Numbered from the stretch's first letter, positions 41,701 to 53,219 are shown. The stretch is DNA of 64,000 nucleotides from Nematopogon swammerdamellus (GCA_946902875.1 OX336340.1:12291566-12355565); one strand, 5' to 3'. Made by a program: numbers and translations. Notes: generated from the sequence alone by a model not told the origin.

Positions 41701-44700
41701 GGTCCGTATATTTTTTGTAAAAATAGTCTAAATGGTTAGATTTTTGTTATATTATAATGTCCATGGGCGTCGTTAGACACCTTAACGGTGGCCAGGCGCG
41801 ATATGTCGCCATGGTATGTCGCGCTTTCATTAAAAAAACAATTCTATACACACCTCCTAGAATCTTAGAACCTACTAGACAAAACCGCTTATCCTGTTGT
41901 TCTGTTACAAATACAGTATTAAGCTAAAGGATTCTCCTTAAATTTGTGAATGCGGCTGCGACCCCGACACTGAATACATTGTATACCCTAGTACTCCCCG
42001 AAGTGTCATTCATTTCATTAGACATGCCGTAATGAACTGTCCCAACGGGGGTTTCGTTAAAATGTTTATTAATCGAAGAAAGCTACTTCAAAATCCTCTC
42101 TAAAGAATGGGAAAGTGGTCTAGAAACACAATATTAAATAATAAGCATTTCATGTAGTTTATATGCAATGGGCCTAAAGCAAATTTTAGTAGGTATGCAC
42201 GTACGTACATATATGTGGTTAAAACTTCAATTCATAACAAAATAGCTTAGTTTAAAAAAATATTATTTTCATTAGTCCGAAAGGCCCAAAATTTTCACAA
42301 CATTTTAGATACAAAACTTGCTTTAATGTTTGGATGCCTATTATTATATTTTTGTGGAGGCAAATTGTGGAAATGCACCTTCCTGCAAGCTTATGTCAAC
42401 ACTGTAGGTCCCTGCTGGCAGACGCGGACCAAAAGACTAATGAGAAAAGTAATGTAATGTAGATGGATATGTGTTTATACTACAAGAACAGCATAAACGT
42501 GTTCATCTACATATGTATGAAACTAGGTTTGCAGAGCAGACTTGCTCCGGTCGGACTACCTACAGAATTAGAGATTATGTAGTAACAAAGTACACCTCAA
42601 AAGAGAACCGCAATCCGTGAAATTAAATAACATGGACGACGTAATGAGATAGCTGAGTAAGAAGAAAAAAAAACCGCCCAAATGCGAGTCGGACTCGCGC
42701 ACCGAGGTTTCCGTACCACCTTGTAATGGCTGGTTTTTACCCGACTGCGCGAAGCAAAAAGGAGGTTTATTATTAATTGTTGTTTTACTTTAAAGTTTGC
42801 ACTATAATCACACGAAGTTTGACACTTGTATGTATTATTGTTTTTACGATGGAGGAAAAGCAAAAAAGCTTGCAAAAAATAAGGCCCATCCTTAAAGGTA
42901 GGATAGACGGAGAGCCAGACTGACGGACAGACGGCGAAGGCTAAGTTATTTATTACTAAGCTCGAGTCGTATTTTTTAGGTTACCGTACCACTAGGGTAC
43001 AGAAACCTAAAAATATAGTATAAAATCTATAATTTGTCAGATAGCCACAGATAGAAATAGGGTTTTGAAAAAGAACTGTCATGAAAATTTCGTTAAATTT
43101 GCGCTCAGTTTTTTAGAAAACTGTAATTCAGATTTGATTGTGACTTTAAATATGAGGCATGTTTGCATGACACATTTGACGCTGTTATGGTCAAATTTTG
43201 CAATCAAAGACCCAATTTCTCATATATACGATTGATATAAAACTTGACAAGACTTTAAAACGATTTCTTGATAATGCAATATATATTTATGTAACGATAA
43301 TGTAGTATATATTATTTGATACGTCTGTAGAAAGAAGCTGCAGAAACTAGGGTTATCTAACTGAACCCACAACTATATTTAACCTCACTGCGTTCGCAGC
43401 TCCACCGCGGGGCGCGGAGGCGGCGCAAGGGCTACCTGTGCTATCTCTAACTGACGCGAAGATAAGCTCGAAACTGCATTTTATAAGAGTAAAGTTTTCC
43501 TCTTTTGTTGCCATCTTATTTGGCGAAATAATTTACGTATCCCAGTCAAGTTTGTTCGCAGCGCAAAATGTATGATTTCACAAATAGATGGAGACAATGT
43601 TGTAGCTGTAGATATAATCTAAGAACCCTTTTCTCATGTTCCTTAACGAAGGAACCTCCCTCCCTAAAGCAAGAATATTTCACACGCAAACATTAGTACG
43701 CGAGTGAGGTGGAAAGAAGTGCCAACAGTTCTTAGACAATCACAACACAGTTAGGATTTTGCCGTAGTAACTAAGCATACTCTAATGTAATATAGACAAT
43801 TGAAACTGTCAACAGATCGGGGAGTACCTTCTTCTTGTTCTTCATGATAGTAGCGTCACGTGAATCCTGCGCGTTGCCGGGTGCCTTGGATCCCCATAGC
43901 TTGAAGGCCATGCGTGCGTATGCGCAACTGATGATGCAGAGGGGCGTCAGGTACTGAAACAATCATTACGTTTACCTAATGCGTCGGTGTCTGCAAGGTT
44001 GGCTGGAGGATATTGCAGTCTATAATTAAATAAGTCAGCATTCTCCACAGTAAAATAGGGTAATAAATAAGGTATAAAACAATAGCGGTTTTTTTGCCTG
44101 CGATCCCCGAGTGTGCACGTGGAACTTTTATTGTAGTTTCTTTGCATCCAGAATTTTAATAAAAAATCCTTGAGTAACCTTAACATTTTAAAATGCGGAT
44201 ACCAATATCACGATATTAAGTTTAGTGGCAATAGCCAGTCTTATGGTTTCACAAATCCAGGCAAAAAAAACTTTTTCAAGGTACCTAACTGACACGGTTG
44301 GCTGCATCACCTACAACATCCCTGATGTCAGCCCATAACAACGGGTGAACTAGGTGCCATGTCAGTGCTTCCCTTCATTTCATGTCGGTCATCCTTAGCG
44401 GGTATGCCGTGCGCCTGGGCTCCCATACTGACGTTATCGACCGAAATTACAAAACTATGTATTTGGCTTTTATGGTAAATATTTTAATTTGTATCAACTT
44501 TTCTACGCAAGATCTTTGTATATGTAGGAAACATTTTATTAAAATTATGTTGTATAAAAATAATTATATTAAATGAAACTGTCGTAAATGTTGAACGCCT
44601 GCGTGCCTGAGGCAAGGAAGCCGAGGCGTAAAGCATGTTCTTAAGACTAATACTATCTACCTGGTACCTACCTACCTGGAGAAGGAACAGCACGGGTCTG

Positions 44701-47700
44701 TAGATGTAGAGGGAGTTGGAGCCGAACTCGTTGGGAACGCAGAACGGCTTCTTGAAGTACACCTTGGTCACTGCGGACAATAGAAGTAATGTTACTTGGA
44801 TAGTACGAACGGTCATTGATAATGCTATACTGTGCTGTATTCGTTTTTGCTCGCGATTTCATCCGCGTTAAAATCGCACCTATACAGGATGTCCGCAGTA
44901 TGGAATGCTGAAAGGGTGACTGTGTACGTGCGAGGTTATGACGGGAGAACAAATCGTTATTGACGGAGAAGTGATCGAATAGGTTGAAGAGTACGATCTA
45001 TCTCGAGTAATAAGAGTATCTCGGTCAAATTCTGCGGCTTGGTAGACAAGGTCTGCTAAAGGAGGTCGAGAGACGAATTCAACTGGGTTGAGCTGCCTTC
45101 GAAAAGTTAAAATTCGCACTGAGGTCTTACCTTCCGCAAAATTAAAAAATCCGTATATATGACCAGTGTGTCCTCCCGGTTATGTATGACGTACGGGTGT
45201 GAAACGTGGACGCTGACGGTCGGTGTTGTCCAAAGGTTGAAAGTTGCCCAGCGAGCAATGGAGCGAGCCATGCTGGGAATATCGCTACGTGATATGGTGC
45301 GTAACGAGGCAATCCGCCGACGCACCAAAGTAGACGATACCGGGATACCGGGTGGCTAAGCTCAAGTGGCAGTGGGCTGGGCACGTTAGCCGAAGAGACG
45401 ACGACCGTTGGAGTAACCGTGTCCTACACTGGCGACCGCGGACAGGAAAACGGAGTGTGGGAAGACCACCCGCCAGGTGGGACGACGACATCAAGTACGT
45501 CGGCGGAAAGCAGTGGTTCCGTACCGCTGAAGGCCGGGAGGACTGGAGGAAAATTGGAGAGGCGTATGTCCAGCAGTGGACGCTTACACGCTGACTGACT
45601 GAAGTAGGCAGCAAAAGAATTGAGTGTGAGAATTTAAGATAAAACAGTAATAAATAAGAATACTTATTAATAAAACGTATTCTGATTAATACATATACAT
45701 ACTAAATATATAGAATATAATATACAAATAAATATATGTTGATGAACTTTTGAAGAATTGCAATTTTATTATGGAACTTGACATGGTTGATTGACTACAC
45801 CACCTACTACACCCGTAATGTCAGCCCATCACACCTTGGTGAACTGAGTACCATGTCAGCGCTTCCCTTTGGTCGTGACGGCTACACTGTAACGGACAAC
45901 ACGAACTATAATTTACATATTCGCTACGACCGCGCCCGGGTGTGCTTAATTTTTCGATCGGAGGTCGCTCCTTCGCACCACCAAGATATCGAGGCTGAAA
46001 AAACATTTTTTATGGAAACGGCCACGGATGGCTACATCACCTACTACATCCGTGACGTCAGCCCATAATACTTTGGTGAACTAGGTGCCATGCCAGTGCT
46101 TCCCTTCGGTCAGGCTCCACTGAAGTGGACGGAAAACACGAACTATTTACATAGACGTTCCAAACGACTTTTCATTAAGTGCGGTGGTATCAATCCGGGA
46201 GGGGTAAACCTTACCACCTAGTAAGGCAAGAAGGGTAACAGCTCTTCTCATGAACTCCTCTGTTTCAGACCAAACTTAAGGTATCAAGAGCACTCTGCCT
46301 CGCGACGATGGACAGGGAATTTGTTCTGGAATGAGTTCTCTGTAAATCGTCGTCGCGCAGAAAAGTTCTCCTGAAGATTAGCCTATGTACATTTCGCTCG
46401 ATGCGTCGAGCCAAACACAGCTCATCAACGAGCGTTAGTAAATTCGTTCTTTTTTTTATGTAATCCGGTATGGGTGGCTGAGTCGGAGGGGCCAAAGCGC
46501 ATGCTCCGACCAGCCAATATCACCTCCGAGAAGGTAGGTGCCATACCGGAGACTTCCCTGGATTGCTGGCTATACTGGACTAGAGGAGAACACAACCGTG
46601 ACTGCTATGCGGCCATCTTACATCCAGTACGGTGGTACCAACCCAGTCGGCTACAATTGAGCCTACCACCTAGTAAGGGGCAAGGGAAGGGACCTACAGT
46701 TTTACACCGGTTCCGAACGGTGAAGCAGCAGGTGTAGGTATGCACGTAAATCTTTTCGTCAGAAAAAAACTCATTTGTACACGCCGACGGGATTCGAACC
46801 GCGGATCTCTCGCATGAGATGCCGATGCCCAAACCACTCGGCCACCCGCCTCTGTGGTTCTAGCCTAGCACCACAATTAGCGTGAGCTGAGCATAAAATG
46901 TGGACTTCTTCGTAAGCACTTATTATGCGCTCAGTGTGGCGCGCTGTAGAGATTTGTATGTAGCGCAAGGCAACAACGTGCGGCTCAGAATACGCGCATT
47001 GTGGCGCTAGGCTAAAATACATAAAGCCCATCATTGTGATTCAAAACTGAACTCAGATTTCAACCCTTACAGAATGGCGACCTCTGCTATCGAGCAAACT
47101 CAACATTCAACAATAAGAACAATAAAGTCTAGACATTTAAGTTTTAAGGTTTTATCAGCCCAAACCAAAACTGCGATGTTAAATTTACACATTCACTCGT
47201 TATTCATTTGGTCGAATTAAAAAAAAATATTTTATGTTTTACTTATTTAAATTTTTGTTTAAATGTCCTGAGGTAGTGATGACATTTACACACGAAACAA
47301 AATATCTGTTAAATGGCCACCGTAGCTCTGTTGACAGGAATGCACTCTTTTGACGAAATTTTGCAGTAAGGGCTGCTGGGTTTAACGAATTTGGCGTGCA
47401 ATTTCTTCTTTGAGTTCCTTAGTCGTCTCAGCCTCTCAGGGTGGTTATCATGGACCTTACTTTTCAAAAAACCCCAGAGAAAATAATCCAAACAAGTGAA
47501 CTCGGCCAGTATACAAAACGAGAAATGTCATGTTGAAACCAAAGAGATTTTATGTATAGAGTGAGCACTACGAAGAAAGAATACAGAGAAATGACGGCCA
47601 ATAGCTGAGGTATGAGGTAAGGTAGCGGGGTGGCGGAACGCTGAGCCGCGCGGGGCGGGAAGCGAGCGGGAGAGGGGCTAGCTAGCGAGCGACTAGCGGC

Positions 47701-50700
47701 TAGCGGCCCGGCCGGCCCGGCCGGTCAGTCAACACGTGCATTGGAATACGTAGGGTTGTCACTTAGTCTACCAAAAATATATTTTTCGATTTATTATTTT
47801 ACGAGTAGGTATTATGGTTAATTGTGCCCGTAGTCTAGTGGTAACGCTTCTCAATGCAGAAGTTGCGGGTTCAAATCCCGGGCACTAACTAATGTACTTA
47901 TTTATTTCCTTGATAAGGATTGATATACGTGCATTTCATAACGAATAGGTACGATCGCTCCGATGAAGAAAAATAAAGTTAGGTAACTAGTGCACACTGG
48001 TCTATGAAAGGTATTTTTGTGTAAACTGCTTCTGATTTCCACTGGTCACCATGTACGAGTAATCGAACCGGATATAACAAATTGTGACAAGTTCGAGTGC
48101 AATATGACTGTCATAAGAATACTCAATAAACAATAAAACAACAACAATAAAAACAATACCTCCTATGTCAGTGGGCAGAGTCCGTGCCTAGCAGTGGGAC
48201 GTTTTAAAGGATTATAGAAGAAAACAGATAGTGAATTTCATCGAAAAAAACGTTTTTATGTATTTAAACTTAAAATACAGAACCATAATAACTTGAAATA
48301 CATACCTAAACTTATATGGGTTTTTAAATTACCGTGGTTATTTGACATTTTAAGAAGTAACAACGGCTTTACTCGCTATCGAAATACGAGCTGTGTGGCT
48401 CGACATTTCGGCCAGAGTGCTCATGATGATTTTAAAGTATTGACGAAGGCTATTTTTTGCTCGAACCCAAACTTTTTACTTATAATTACCTAGCTAATAA
48501 TAATTTATATGAGTTCTATTCAATGTGTGTGTAAATGTTATGACTGACTTATTCAAGTGTACCGTGGTACCAAAGGAATCAATAAAAATATGAATATGAA
48601 TATGAATATGAATATGATGATGGGCCATACGTTTGGCCCGAAACGTCGAGCCACACAGCTCGTATTTCGACCGCGAGTAAAGCCGTTTTGTATTCTTATA
48701 ATACCTATACTTAATAACTAGAATAATATCTAAAAAACTAAACTTAATAATAAAGAATTCATAACTGCGGTCTTGGCCTTGGACTAAACTTAAAATCTCC
48801 AAACCAAACATACATAAAATAAAGAGTGCAGCATTTATTTAAAAAATATATATATATATATAACTAAAAAAACCATTAGGTATACTTTGGACTACACACA
48901 CAAACACAACTAAAATAACTCTTCCTCCATCCTGTGTAAACTTGTAAAAATTGTGTAAATGTGTATGTAGTGTGGTTAATTTTGTATATAGTTCTTTAGA
49001 TGTAATTTAATTGTAGTATTAATGTAGGCTAGGCTTAAAAACAGCGGCCCTTGAGACACTCGAGTGGCCATATGCTGCGCCTAACGCCCTTTCTTTTGTA
49101 CCTACTAATTAGCTCCATTTATGTTAATGTATTAATAATGTATGTGTACAAATGAATAAAATACTATTCTATTCTATTCTATTCTATTCCTCCGTACTTA
49201 AACAAAATAATTTAAATTTCACTTTACACAAATTTAAATTTTCACTTTCCCTTAAACAATGTATCATCTTGGACTATTTTTATCCATCTTTCTCGTATTG
49301 ATCCCTAAGTAGGATGTGGAAACCTTGTAAAAAAAATTATTTTCTTGAAAATTTCTCAATTACTTACTAATTAAAAAAAATTAAAAGAATAGCGACAACC
49401 CTAATTAGCGGTCAATTCACTCTCATATTTTAACGTAGTTTAATACATATTTATTTACTTTCATACATGATATCCCAGAACTCTATTTCTAATCATTCAT
49501 ATGTGGCAGCCCTAATGAGCGCGTTCAATTTATTTGTTTAATTAAATAATGCTTATGTTATTGTAATGCGAGGTCAATACATAAAATGTACAAAATTTTC
49601 AAATTGAAGTAGCGTTGTGACAGCCCTAATTGGCCAGTTGAACCAAATATTTCTAAGCACATGGAAAACAAGATATTATATATAAGTTCTTTCAAAATTA
49701 GTTAATAGCACGCTAAGGGGGGGTTCTGTATGGTAAATAAATCACTTTTGAGGAACAAAGATTTTTGTTTACAAAAAAAAAATTAAAATAATGTAAAATG
49801 TAAAAAAAAAATCTTTTCTTAATCGTTTCAGTTTCATGCCAGGAAGAAAAAAGTCTTCCAACACATAGATCTCTTTCTTTCAGAAATTGTGAAAACCACA
49901 ATTTTAGTTTTATTAGTATGGAATAGAAAGAATTTTATTTTTTTACCAACTTACACGTGTTACATCAAAATGGTAATGAAGAATTTTTTGTTACTGTTAT
50001 GAAAATGAATTGATTAGGCTATAAAAATCAACCACATATTTTTTTACATACATACATTTTCATACATAAAAAACATTTTTCATAAAAAAAGCCCAAGGTC
50101 CACAAAATTTTATATAGGTTTTACTCCCTATATGATGCAGAACCCCCCCTTAGCGTACTATTAACTAATTTTGAAAGACCTTATATATTAAGATCACAAT
50201 GAAGTGATACTTACCTATGAAATGAGATGCCATCACTTTTCCCAATATTTTTGGTATGATTTTTGCAATATCGCAACACACAACCGGGCATAATGACTGG
50301 CGCGATGCGAGCCGCAGACGGACGGCAGCGAGCGCGCGGACGGCGCGGCGCGTCCGCCGCGTTCGGTCGCTCGCGAGCTACTAGTCTCAAGAGGGTCCCT
50401 CCGCGTAATGGTTACTCCACCGCGGTGGAGCGAAGGCTGTTGCCCGGGTAAGAGGTCTAGTAGAATACATGATACGTCATTGGTTGAAACCACATCTTTT
50501 TTAAGTCTATTCCGTCCAGCACTTGCCAAATTGCCAAAAAAGTTTTGTCAACATGGCCCGGTAACGATTGCCGTCGACACGACAGCCACGTTGACCTTCA
50601 CCATTTTCAAAAAAGTACGGTCCGATTATCCTTCTTGGCCACATGGCGCACCAAACTGTCACTTTTTGAGGATGTACCAGAACTTCTTGAAAGGGATGTG

Positions 50701-53071
50701 GATTTTCATTTCGTCAGATTCGAGAATTTTGCTTGTTAACGAAGCCGTTGATGTGGAAATGAGCCTCATCACCAAACATGATTTTGTTGTGGAATTCATC
50801 GTCAGTTTGCAGTTGTTTTAAATCCAGTCCGTAAAATTTCTGCGCTATGGTCGTTAGGCTGCAGCTGTTGAGTCAGCTGGATCTTATAAGCATGAAGGCA
50901 TCTTTTCTCAAAATTCGTCGAAGAGTGTTGCGATGGAGGAATAATTCCTGGCAACAATGTCGGATGGAGGCAACGAATTAAATTATCAGGAAGTGGCATA
51001 CAACGCACCGAATTGAGGCGCACTATTGGTGAGCATTCAGCACCCTCTCCAATCGTTGTCTCTCCTTTATACGTATCAAATTGCCATTTAACCGTCTTAC
51101 TCTATCGACGTTCACAGAGCGGAAACGTAACGTGATGTATAAGGCGCTCGCGCACTTACGCTGTTTTAAATATTGGCAATATATAGAAGAACTGCAATCG
51201 CACCTTTCTACCGGTAAAATGTATGACGAGGGCCCGTCCAGAAAGTAGAATGTCGTTGGATGGAGGTTCGTTCTGCCACACTGACACTCACAGTTGCGAT
51301 GTTTTCTGGCGATCTTTTGGTCCGATGAGCGGTAAGGTCTCTTTCATCTTGCAATGAAAACGTCCGCTCAAATTTCTTGATCAAATTTTCAATGGCACGC
51401 CCGCGACAGTCGATTATGCATGCACGCCGAAATGATCACGTAACTTGCAAATCGTCACAGTAAAATTGTTCCAATTTTTGTAAAACGTTCTTCCAAGCTA
51501 TAATGCACCATTTTCGAAATGTCTATGTTTAAAGTAATTAAACAAATACCAAATATGGCTGACCAAACAATTGACAGTCGAAAATAGCTTGCAATTCGAA
51601 ATTCAAGTTTTTACTGAACCTTTATGTTCTACAATATCTCTTATATATTCTCCAGCTACGTATCTCAAAATATCAGAGTTGTTGAAATGGTTAAAGTTAA
51701 AGTAATGAAACTAAGACGAAGGAATAATTTAACGTAATATAAAATACATTCCAAGCGTAAATGACAGTAGATATCGCCGAGGCTTTCCCTATTGTTGGGG
51801 GAATGTTATTGCTTCATTATCAAATTAATATGAACTCTCAGTGTGAACAAATTACTCTCAAACTGTGATAAGCTCAATATTTTAGTATAAGGCAGCATTT
51901 GACATGGGTAATTTATTTCTATCTTACTCACAAATATGTATTTATTTAATTAGTTCATTTATTTATTTAGAGACTTATCTAGTAAACCTTACATAATATC
52001 CTAACTCGTTTACTAGCATAGCCCTAACTCAACTTACGCATGTAAACAACTTCAAAATTACTCCATATAAATTATTTAAAGTCTTATCTTACCTTACTGT
52101 GTATATCTTATTCCTGTAGCATATATTTGTATATACAGGGTGTTCGGCACATCAACCGAAAATTTTTTTTTGTAAGTAAGTGGGGTCATTTGCAACGTTT
52201 TGACCCATGATACCTTTTGTCAGATGTCACGTGGTATCGAGATACGATTTTTTTTTCTTTATTTTTGAAAATTACCAAAATCCCAGGTTTAAACACTTGT
52301 ATCTTTTTTTATTTATCATTTTATCAGCACGAAATCAAATGTATTGAATTTTGCTATGTATCCTTGTTCTAGAAAAAAATATTATTTGATGAAGTTAATA
52401 CCATGAAAAGGTCTAATGACCTCCCAAAGTCCCGAGAACGAGTAAAAATATGACAGAATCTTAATTTCTTAATTCGTTTAAAAAAAACTGACAGCAATTG
52501 ATGGCTTCATTTTCTTTTAAAAAGTTTTCTAGTTTACGCCCTTTCCAACGATATACAACATGTCATACAAATAATTCACTATGTGGCCAAAATTAGGCAC
52601 AGAGACAGAACAGAACGACAAAATTAGGGATAATTTGCAAGAGTGCCCGCGCGACCGGTACATGTTCTAAATTTGAAAATGCTCCGGAAAACGCTCTCAA
52701 TACGGGAAGCGACCACCGATAAATGCCCGTGTTGCATGCTGTTCTTTTTTTTCAAAAAACTTCAAATAAAAGTTAAATTAAAAATTTAAAAAACTCCCGA
52801 CTCTTAAAAAGTTTTTGACTGTTTTGAGGATCGGGTTTTTTTTTAGAATTTGTAAATACATTTTTTAATGTAAGGAACTAGCTAAAATGTGGTATAATAA
52901 AATTGTATGTCCATCACACGAAAAAAAAAATATATTAAAAGGCTGTCACCTGGATCTCTGTCATCGTCCATGATGACCTCCCATGACATCGCCATAGGTA
53001 TGGCGAGAGAGAGCGCCACAATCCAAATGCAGGCGATGATGCACTTGGCAACACGCTTCGAGGGCCGGGCG
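35267..53071 (-). CDS. Lkr: Leucokinin (kinin)-type neuropeptide receptor, class A GPCR (7 exons seen, 5' part missing)
   Basis: Exons in coding order on the minus strand: 53071-52950, 44770-44676, 43953-43828, 38583-38483, 37356-37266, 36183-36103, 35731-35267. Phases 1, 0, 0, 2, 0, 0 agree throughout, giving about 360 residues from TM4 to the stop. Class A marks seen: TM4 with W in IACIWIVALSLAIP, TM6 CWMP, TM7 NPFIY, and an amphipathic helix 8 (KFKREFKQRF) with a Cys after it. The TM6-TM7 run (LQTYYLMQTYFPTINEYKYI, WLAMSNSCYNPFIYGIYNE) and the tail motif TRMSSFRST match my memory of the insect leucokinin receptor best; RYamide, NPY-like or tachykinin-like receptors are the alternatives. 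Kinin receptors signal through Gq/calcium and act on Malpighian tubules, gut and neurons. Exons for the N-terminus to TM3, with DRY, were not found and probably lie beyond the right edge. Confidence 0.72.
36103..36183 (-). CDS. Lkr: Receptor exon: helix 8
   Basis: Acceptor TTCCCCAG, donor GTGAGT, 27 codons, phase 0 both sides: EKFKREFKQRFPFCRNHHAL then AADSFDI. This is the amphipathic eighth helix after NPxxY, with a Cys that could be palmitoylated. Confidence 0.9.
36184..37265. other. Receptor intron between helix 8 and TM7 exons
   Basis: It holds a tRNA-derived SINE head (36443-36515) and AT-rich sequence. No gene is seen; the frame at 36985-37200 has no motif. Confidence 0.5.
36443..36515 (+). 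mobile_element. tRNA-derived SINE head
   Basis: It shows an A-box-like CCGGTGGCGGAATTGATAAC and a B-box-like GGTTTGAATCC about 50 bp apart, but no fold with a proper acceptor stem and anticodon arm. It is therefore the tRNA-like head of a SINE and not a tRNA gene. A tail with ACATACATACATATCCGTAC follows. Confidence 0.5.
37266..37356 (-). CDS. Lkr: Receptor exon: TM7
   Basis: Acceptor CCTTTCAG, donor GTAAGT. After one nucleotide completing the Glu codon it reads YKYINIVFFCFDWLAMSNSC then YNPFIYGIYN. It carries the NPxxY-type motif NPFIY and the SNSCYNP block of kinin/tachykinin-like receptors; phase 2 in, phase 0 out. Confidence 0.92.
37357..38482. other. Receptor intron between TM7 and TM6 exons
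   Basis: It contains a GC-richer segment at 37680-37885 (open in two overlapping frames, no recognised motif) and a repeat tail with GGTGGAGCCGCGGGC at about 38316-38335 of the lepidopteran Helitron-like type. Also a CTTC microsatellite near 38105. Confidence 0.45.
38483..38583 (-). CDS. Lkr: Receptor exon: TM6 and third extracellular loop
   Basis: Acceptor CTTCCACAG, donor GTGAGT, 33 codons plus 2 nt: VIKMLVIVVTLFALCWMPLQ then TYYLMQTYFPTIN(E). It has the CWxP toggle motif of TM6. Phase 0 in, phase 2 out. Confidence 0.92.
38584..43827. other. Receptor intron between TM6 and TM5/ICL3 exons (5.2 kb)
   Basis: Mostly AT-rich. An inverted pair of a short repeat (TAAGGTGTCTAATGACGCCC near 40149 and its complement near 41760-41790) marks related transposon pieces. 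A CGAGTCGGACTCGCGCACCG-type dispersed repeat lies at 42670-42720. GC-rich patches near 40120-40265 and 43385-43430 have no readable gene. No nested gene is seen. Confidence 0.5.
43828..43953 (-). CDS. Lkr: Receptor exon: end of TM5 and third intracellular loop
   Basis: Acceptor TTGTTTCAG, donor GTACTC, 42 codons in phase 0: YLTPLCIISCAYARMAFKLW then GSKAPGNAQDSRDATIMKNK and KK. The basic KNKKK end joins directly to VIKML of TM6, as expected for the G-protein-coupling loop. Confidence 0.92.
43954..44675. other. Receptor intron with SINE fragment
   Basis: A minus-oriented fragment of the 5S-type SINE lies at 44287-44390 (CACGGTTGGCTGCATCACCT ... GGTGAACTAGGTGCCATGTC). The remainder is AT-rich with no gene. 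Confidence 0.55.
44676..44770 (-). CDS. Lkr: Receptor exon: second extracellular loop and start of TM5
   Basis: Acceptor TTGTCCGCAG, donor GTAGGT. After two nucleotides completing Val it reads TKVYFKKPFCVPNEFGSNSL then YIYRPVLFLLQ. The Cys in KPFC is the expected partner of the TM3 disulfide. Phase 1 in, phase 0 out. Confidence 0.9.
45142..45597 (+). pseudogene. C-terminus of an RTE-type non-LTR retrotransposon
   Basis: Two frames join across a frameshift near 45355. The first reads LCMTYGCETWTLTVGVVQRL, then KVAQRAMERAMLGISLRDMV and RNEAIRRRTKV. The second reads AKLKWQWAGHVSRRDDDRWS, then GKRSVGRPPARWDDDIKYVG and EAYVQQWT. YGxETW, QRAMERAMLG, KWQWAGH and GRPPxRWxDD are the classic C-terminal blocks of RTE-clade Pol. 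It is 5'-truncated and frame-broken. Confidence 0.85.
45770..46738. mobile_element. Cluster of 5S-SINE family fragments
   Basis: Three pieces: 45770-45935 and 46005-46240 (both with GTGAACTRRGTRCCATGYCAG-type tails in inverse orientation) and 46466-46738, which carries the shared body CAAGGGAAGGGACCTACAGT, the inverse of the body of the 19501 copy. Between them is short unrelated sequence. They mark repeated insertion into one intron. Confidence 0.65.
46781..46850 (-). mobile_element. tRNA-like SINE head
   Basis: On the minus strand it has an A-box-like GGTGGCCGAGTGGTTTGGGC and a B-box-like GGTTCGAATCCCG. The 5' and 3' ends (GGCGGG and GTCGGCGT) do not form an acceptor stem, so it is a tRNA-derived SINE head or tRNA relic. 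Confidence 0.5.
47309..47491 (-). pseudogene. Transposase C-terminal fragment (Tc/mariner-like)
   Basis: The frame opens DYFLWGFLKSKVHDNHPERL, the block that follows the last catalytic Asp/Glu in Tc- and mariner-type transposases (normally PDLxPxDYFLWGxLK). The upstream catalytic part is absent. Confidence 0.6.
47824..47885 (+). other. tRNA-like sequence, too short to be a gene
   Basis: GTGCCCG at the start pairs perfectly with CGGGCAC at the end; TAGTCTAGTGGTAACGC resembles a D arm and GGTTCAAATCC a T arm. Only 62 nt span the two ends and the middle hairpin (CTTCT / AGAAG) has a 6-nt loop, so a normal cloverleaf is not possible. It is probably a degenerate tRNA or SINE head. Confidence 0.4.
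48290..48700. mobile_element. Terminal pieces of a Penelope-like element (inverted pair)
   Basis: GGGTTTTTAAATTACCGTGG (about 48318) followed by ACGAGCTGTGTGGCTCGACA (about 48386) is mirrored at 48622-48690 by GGGCCATACGTTTGGCCCGA and CGTCGAGCCACACAGCTCGT. The same terminal sequences flank the GIY-YIG pair at 56817-58164. No coding part is left here. Confidence 0.6.
49678..50189. mobile_element. Non-autonomous DNA element with about 48-bp inverted termini
   Basis: The left end TATATAAGTTCTTTCAAAAT... runs on through GTTAATAGCACGCTAAGG and GGGGGTTCT (49678-49735). The right end repeats it in inverse (50125-50189) with a few differences. The interior is AT-rich and non-coding. Confidence 0.7.
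50280..50455. other. GC-rich patch of unknown nature
   Basis: It is strongly GC- and CpG-rich (CGCGCGGACGGCGCGGCGCG region) in an AT-rich intron and open in two frames, with no recognised motif and no splice-supported exon. It may be the GC-rich core of a DNA element, as in 868-1326, or a promoter-like CpG patch. Confidence 0.3.
50540..51490 (-). pseudogene. Dead Tc-type (IS630-superfamily) transposase
   Basis: The minus strand around 50790-50560 reads DEFHNKIMFGDEAHFHINGF, then a stop where Trp is expected (NSRI-stop-RNENPH), then PFQEVLVHPQKVTVWCAMWP and RRIIGPYFFENGEGQRGCRV. Upstream (51023-50802) ADNLIRCLHPTLLPG-like and HAYKIQLTQQLQPNDHS blocks belong to the same protein. GDEAHFH...G is the first catalytic-Asp block and VTVWCAMW...IGPYFFE follows it in insect Tc-type elements. 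Stops and frameshifts make it inactive. Confidence 0.75.
52133..52375. mobile_element. GTTCGGCACATCAACCGA repeat, copy 2
   Basis: Starts ATACAGGGTGTTCGGCACAT and runs closely parallel to 22618-22850, including GTGGGGTCATTTGCAACGTT and GTCAGATGTCACGTGGTAT. The inverted second half seen in copy 1 is not found here. Confidence 0.65.
52950..53071 (-). CDS. Lkr: Receptor exon: TM4 (most 5' exon found)
   Basis: Acceptor TTTGTTACAG, donor GTGACA, 1 + 120 + 1 nt. The frame reads ARPSKRVAKCIIACIWIVAL then SLAIPMAMSWEVIMDDDRDP. It has the conserved TM4 Trp and Pro, and the basic start follows the second intracellular loop. The preceding exon must end in phase 2 and carry TM3 with its DRY-type motif. 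Confidence 0.88.
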
Positions 53072-53219
53072 CTGTAACAAACATTCTCTTTACATGACCT
53101 TCATGAAGGTATTGCCTAAAGAAAGGGTATTTAGTGTTCGATATTGCGAAATAGTATTTCGATATATTTAGTATGTACCTATGTATTATATTTATTTTTT
53201 GTGTTCCGTAGCTCAAAAT

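Larger units (their letters stand above)
44771..52949. other. Large receptor intron (8.2 kb), mobile-element cluster
   Basis: In order: RTE-type fragment (45142-45597), three SINE-family pieces (45770-46738), two tRNA-like segments (46781-46850, 47824-47885), a transposase C-terminus (47309-47491), Penelope terminal pieces (48290-48700), a TIR element (49678-50189), a GC-rich patch (50280-50455), a dead Tc-type transposase (50540-51490) and a MITE copy (52133-52375). No nested host gene is recognised. Confidence 0.6.

Noticed and set aside
47824..47885. tRNA gene with a 7-bp acceptor stem
   Set aside because: Only 62 nt, T stem imperfect and anticodon loop of 6 nt; kept as a tRNA-like relic.
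50233..50529. GC-rich minus-strand frame of 98 codons as a receptor exon
   Set aside because: No transmembrane or receptor motif, no consistent splice phase with neighbouring exons.
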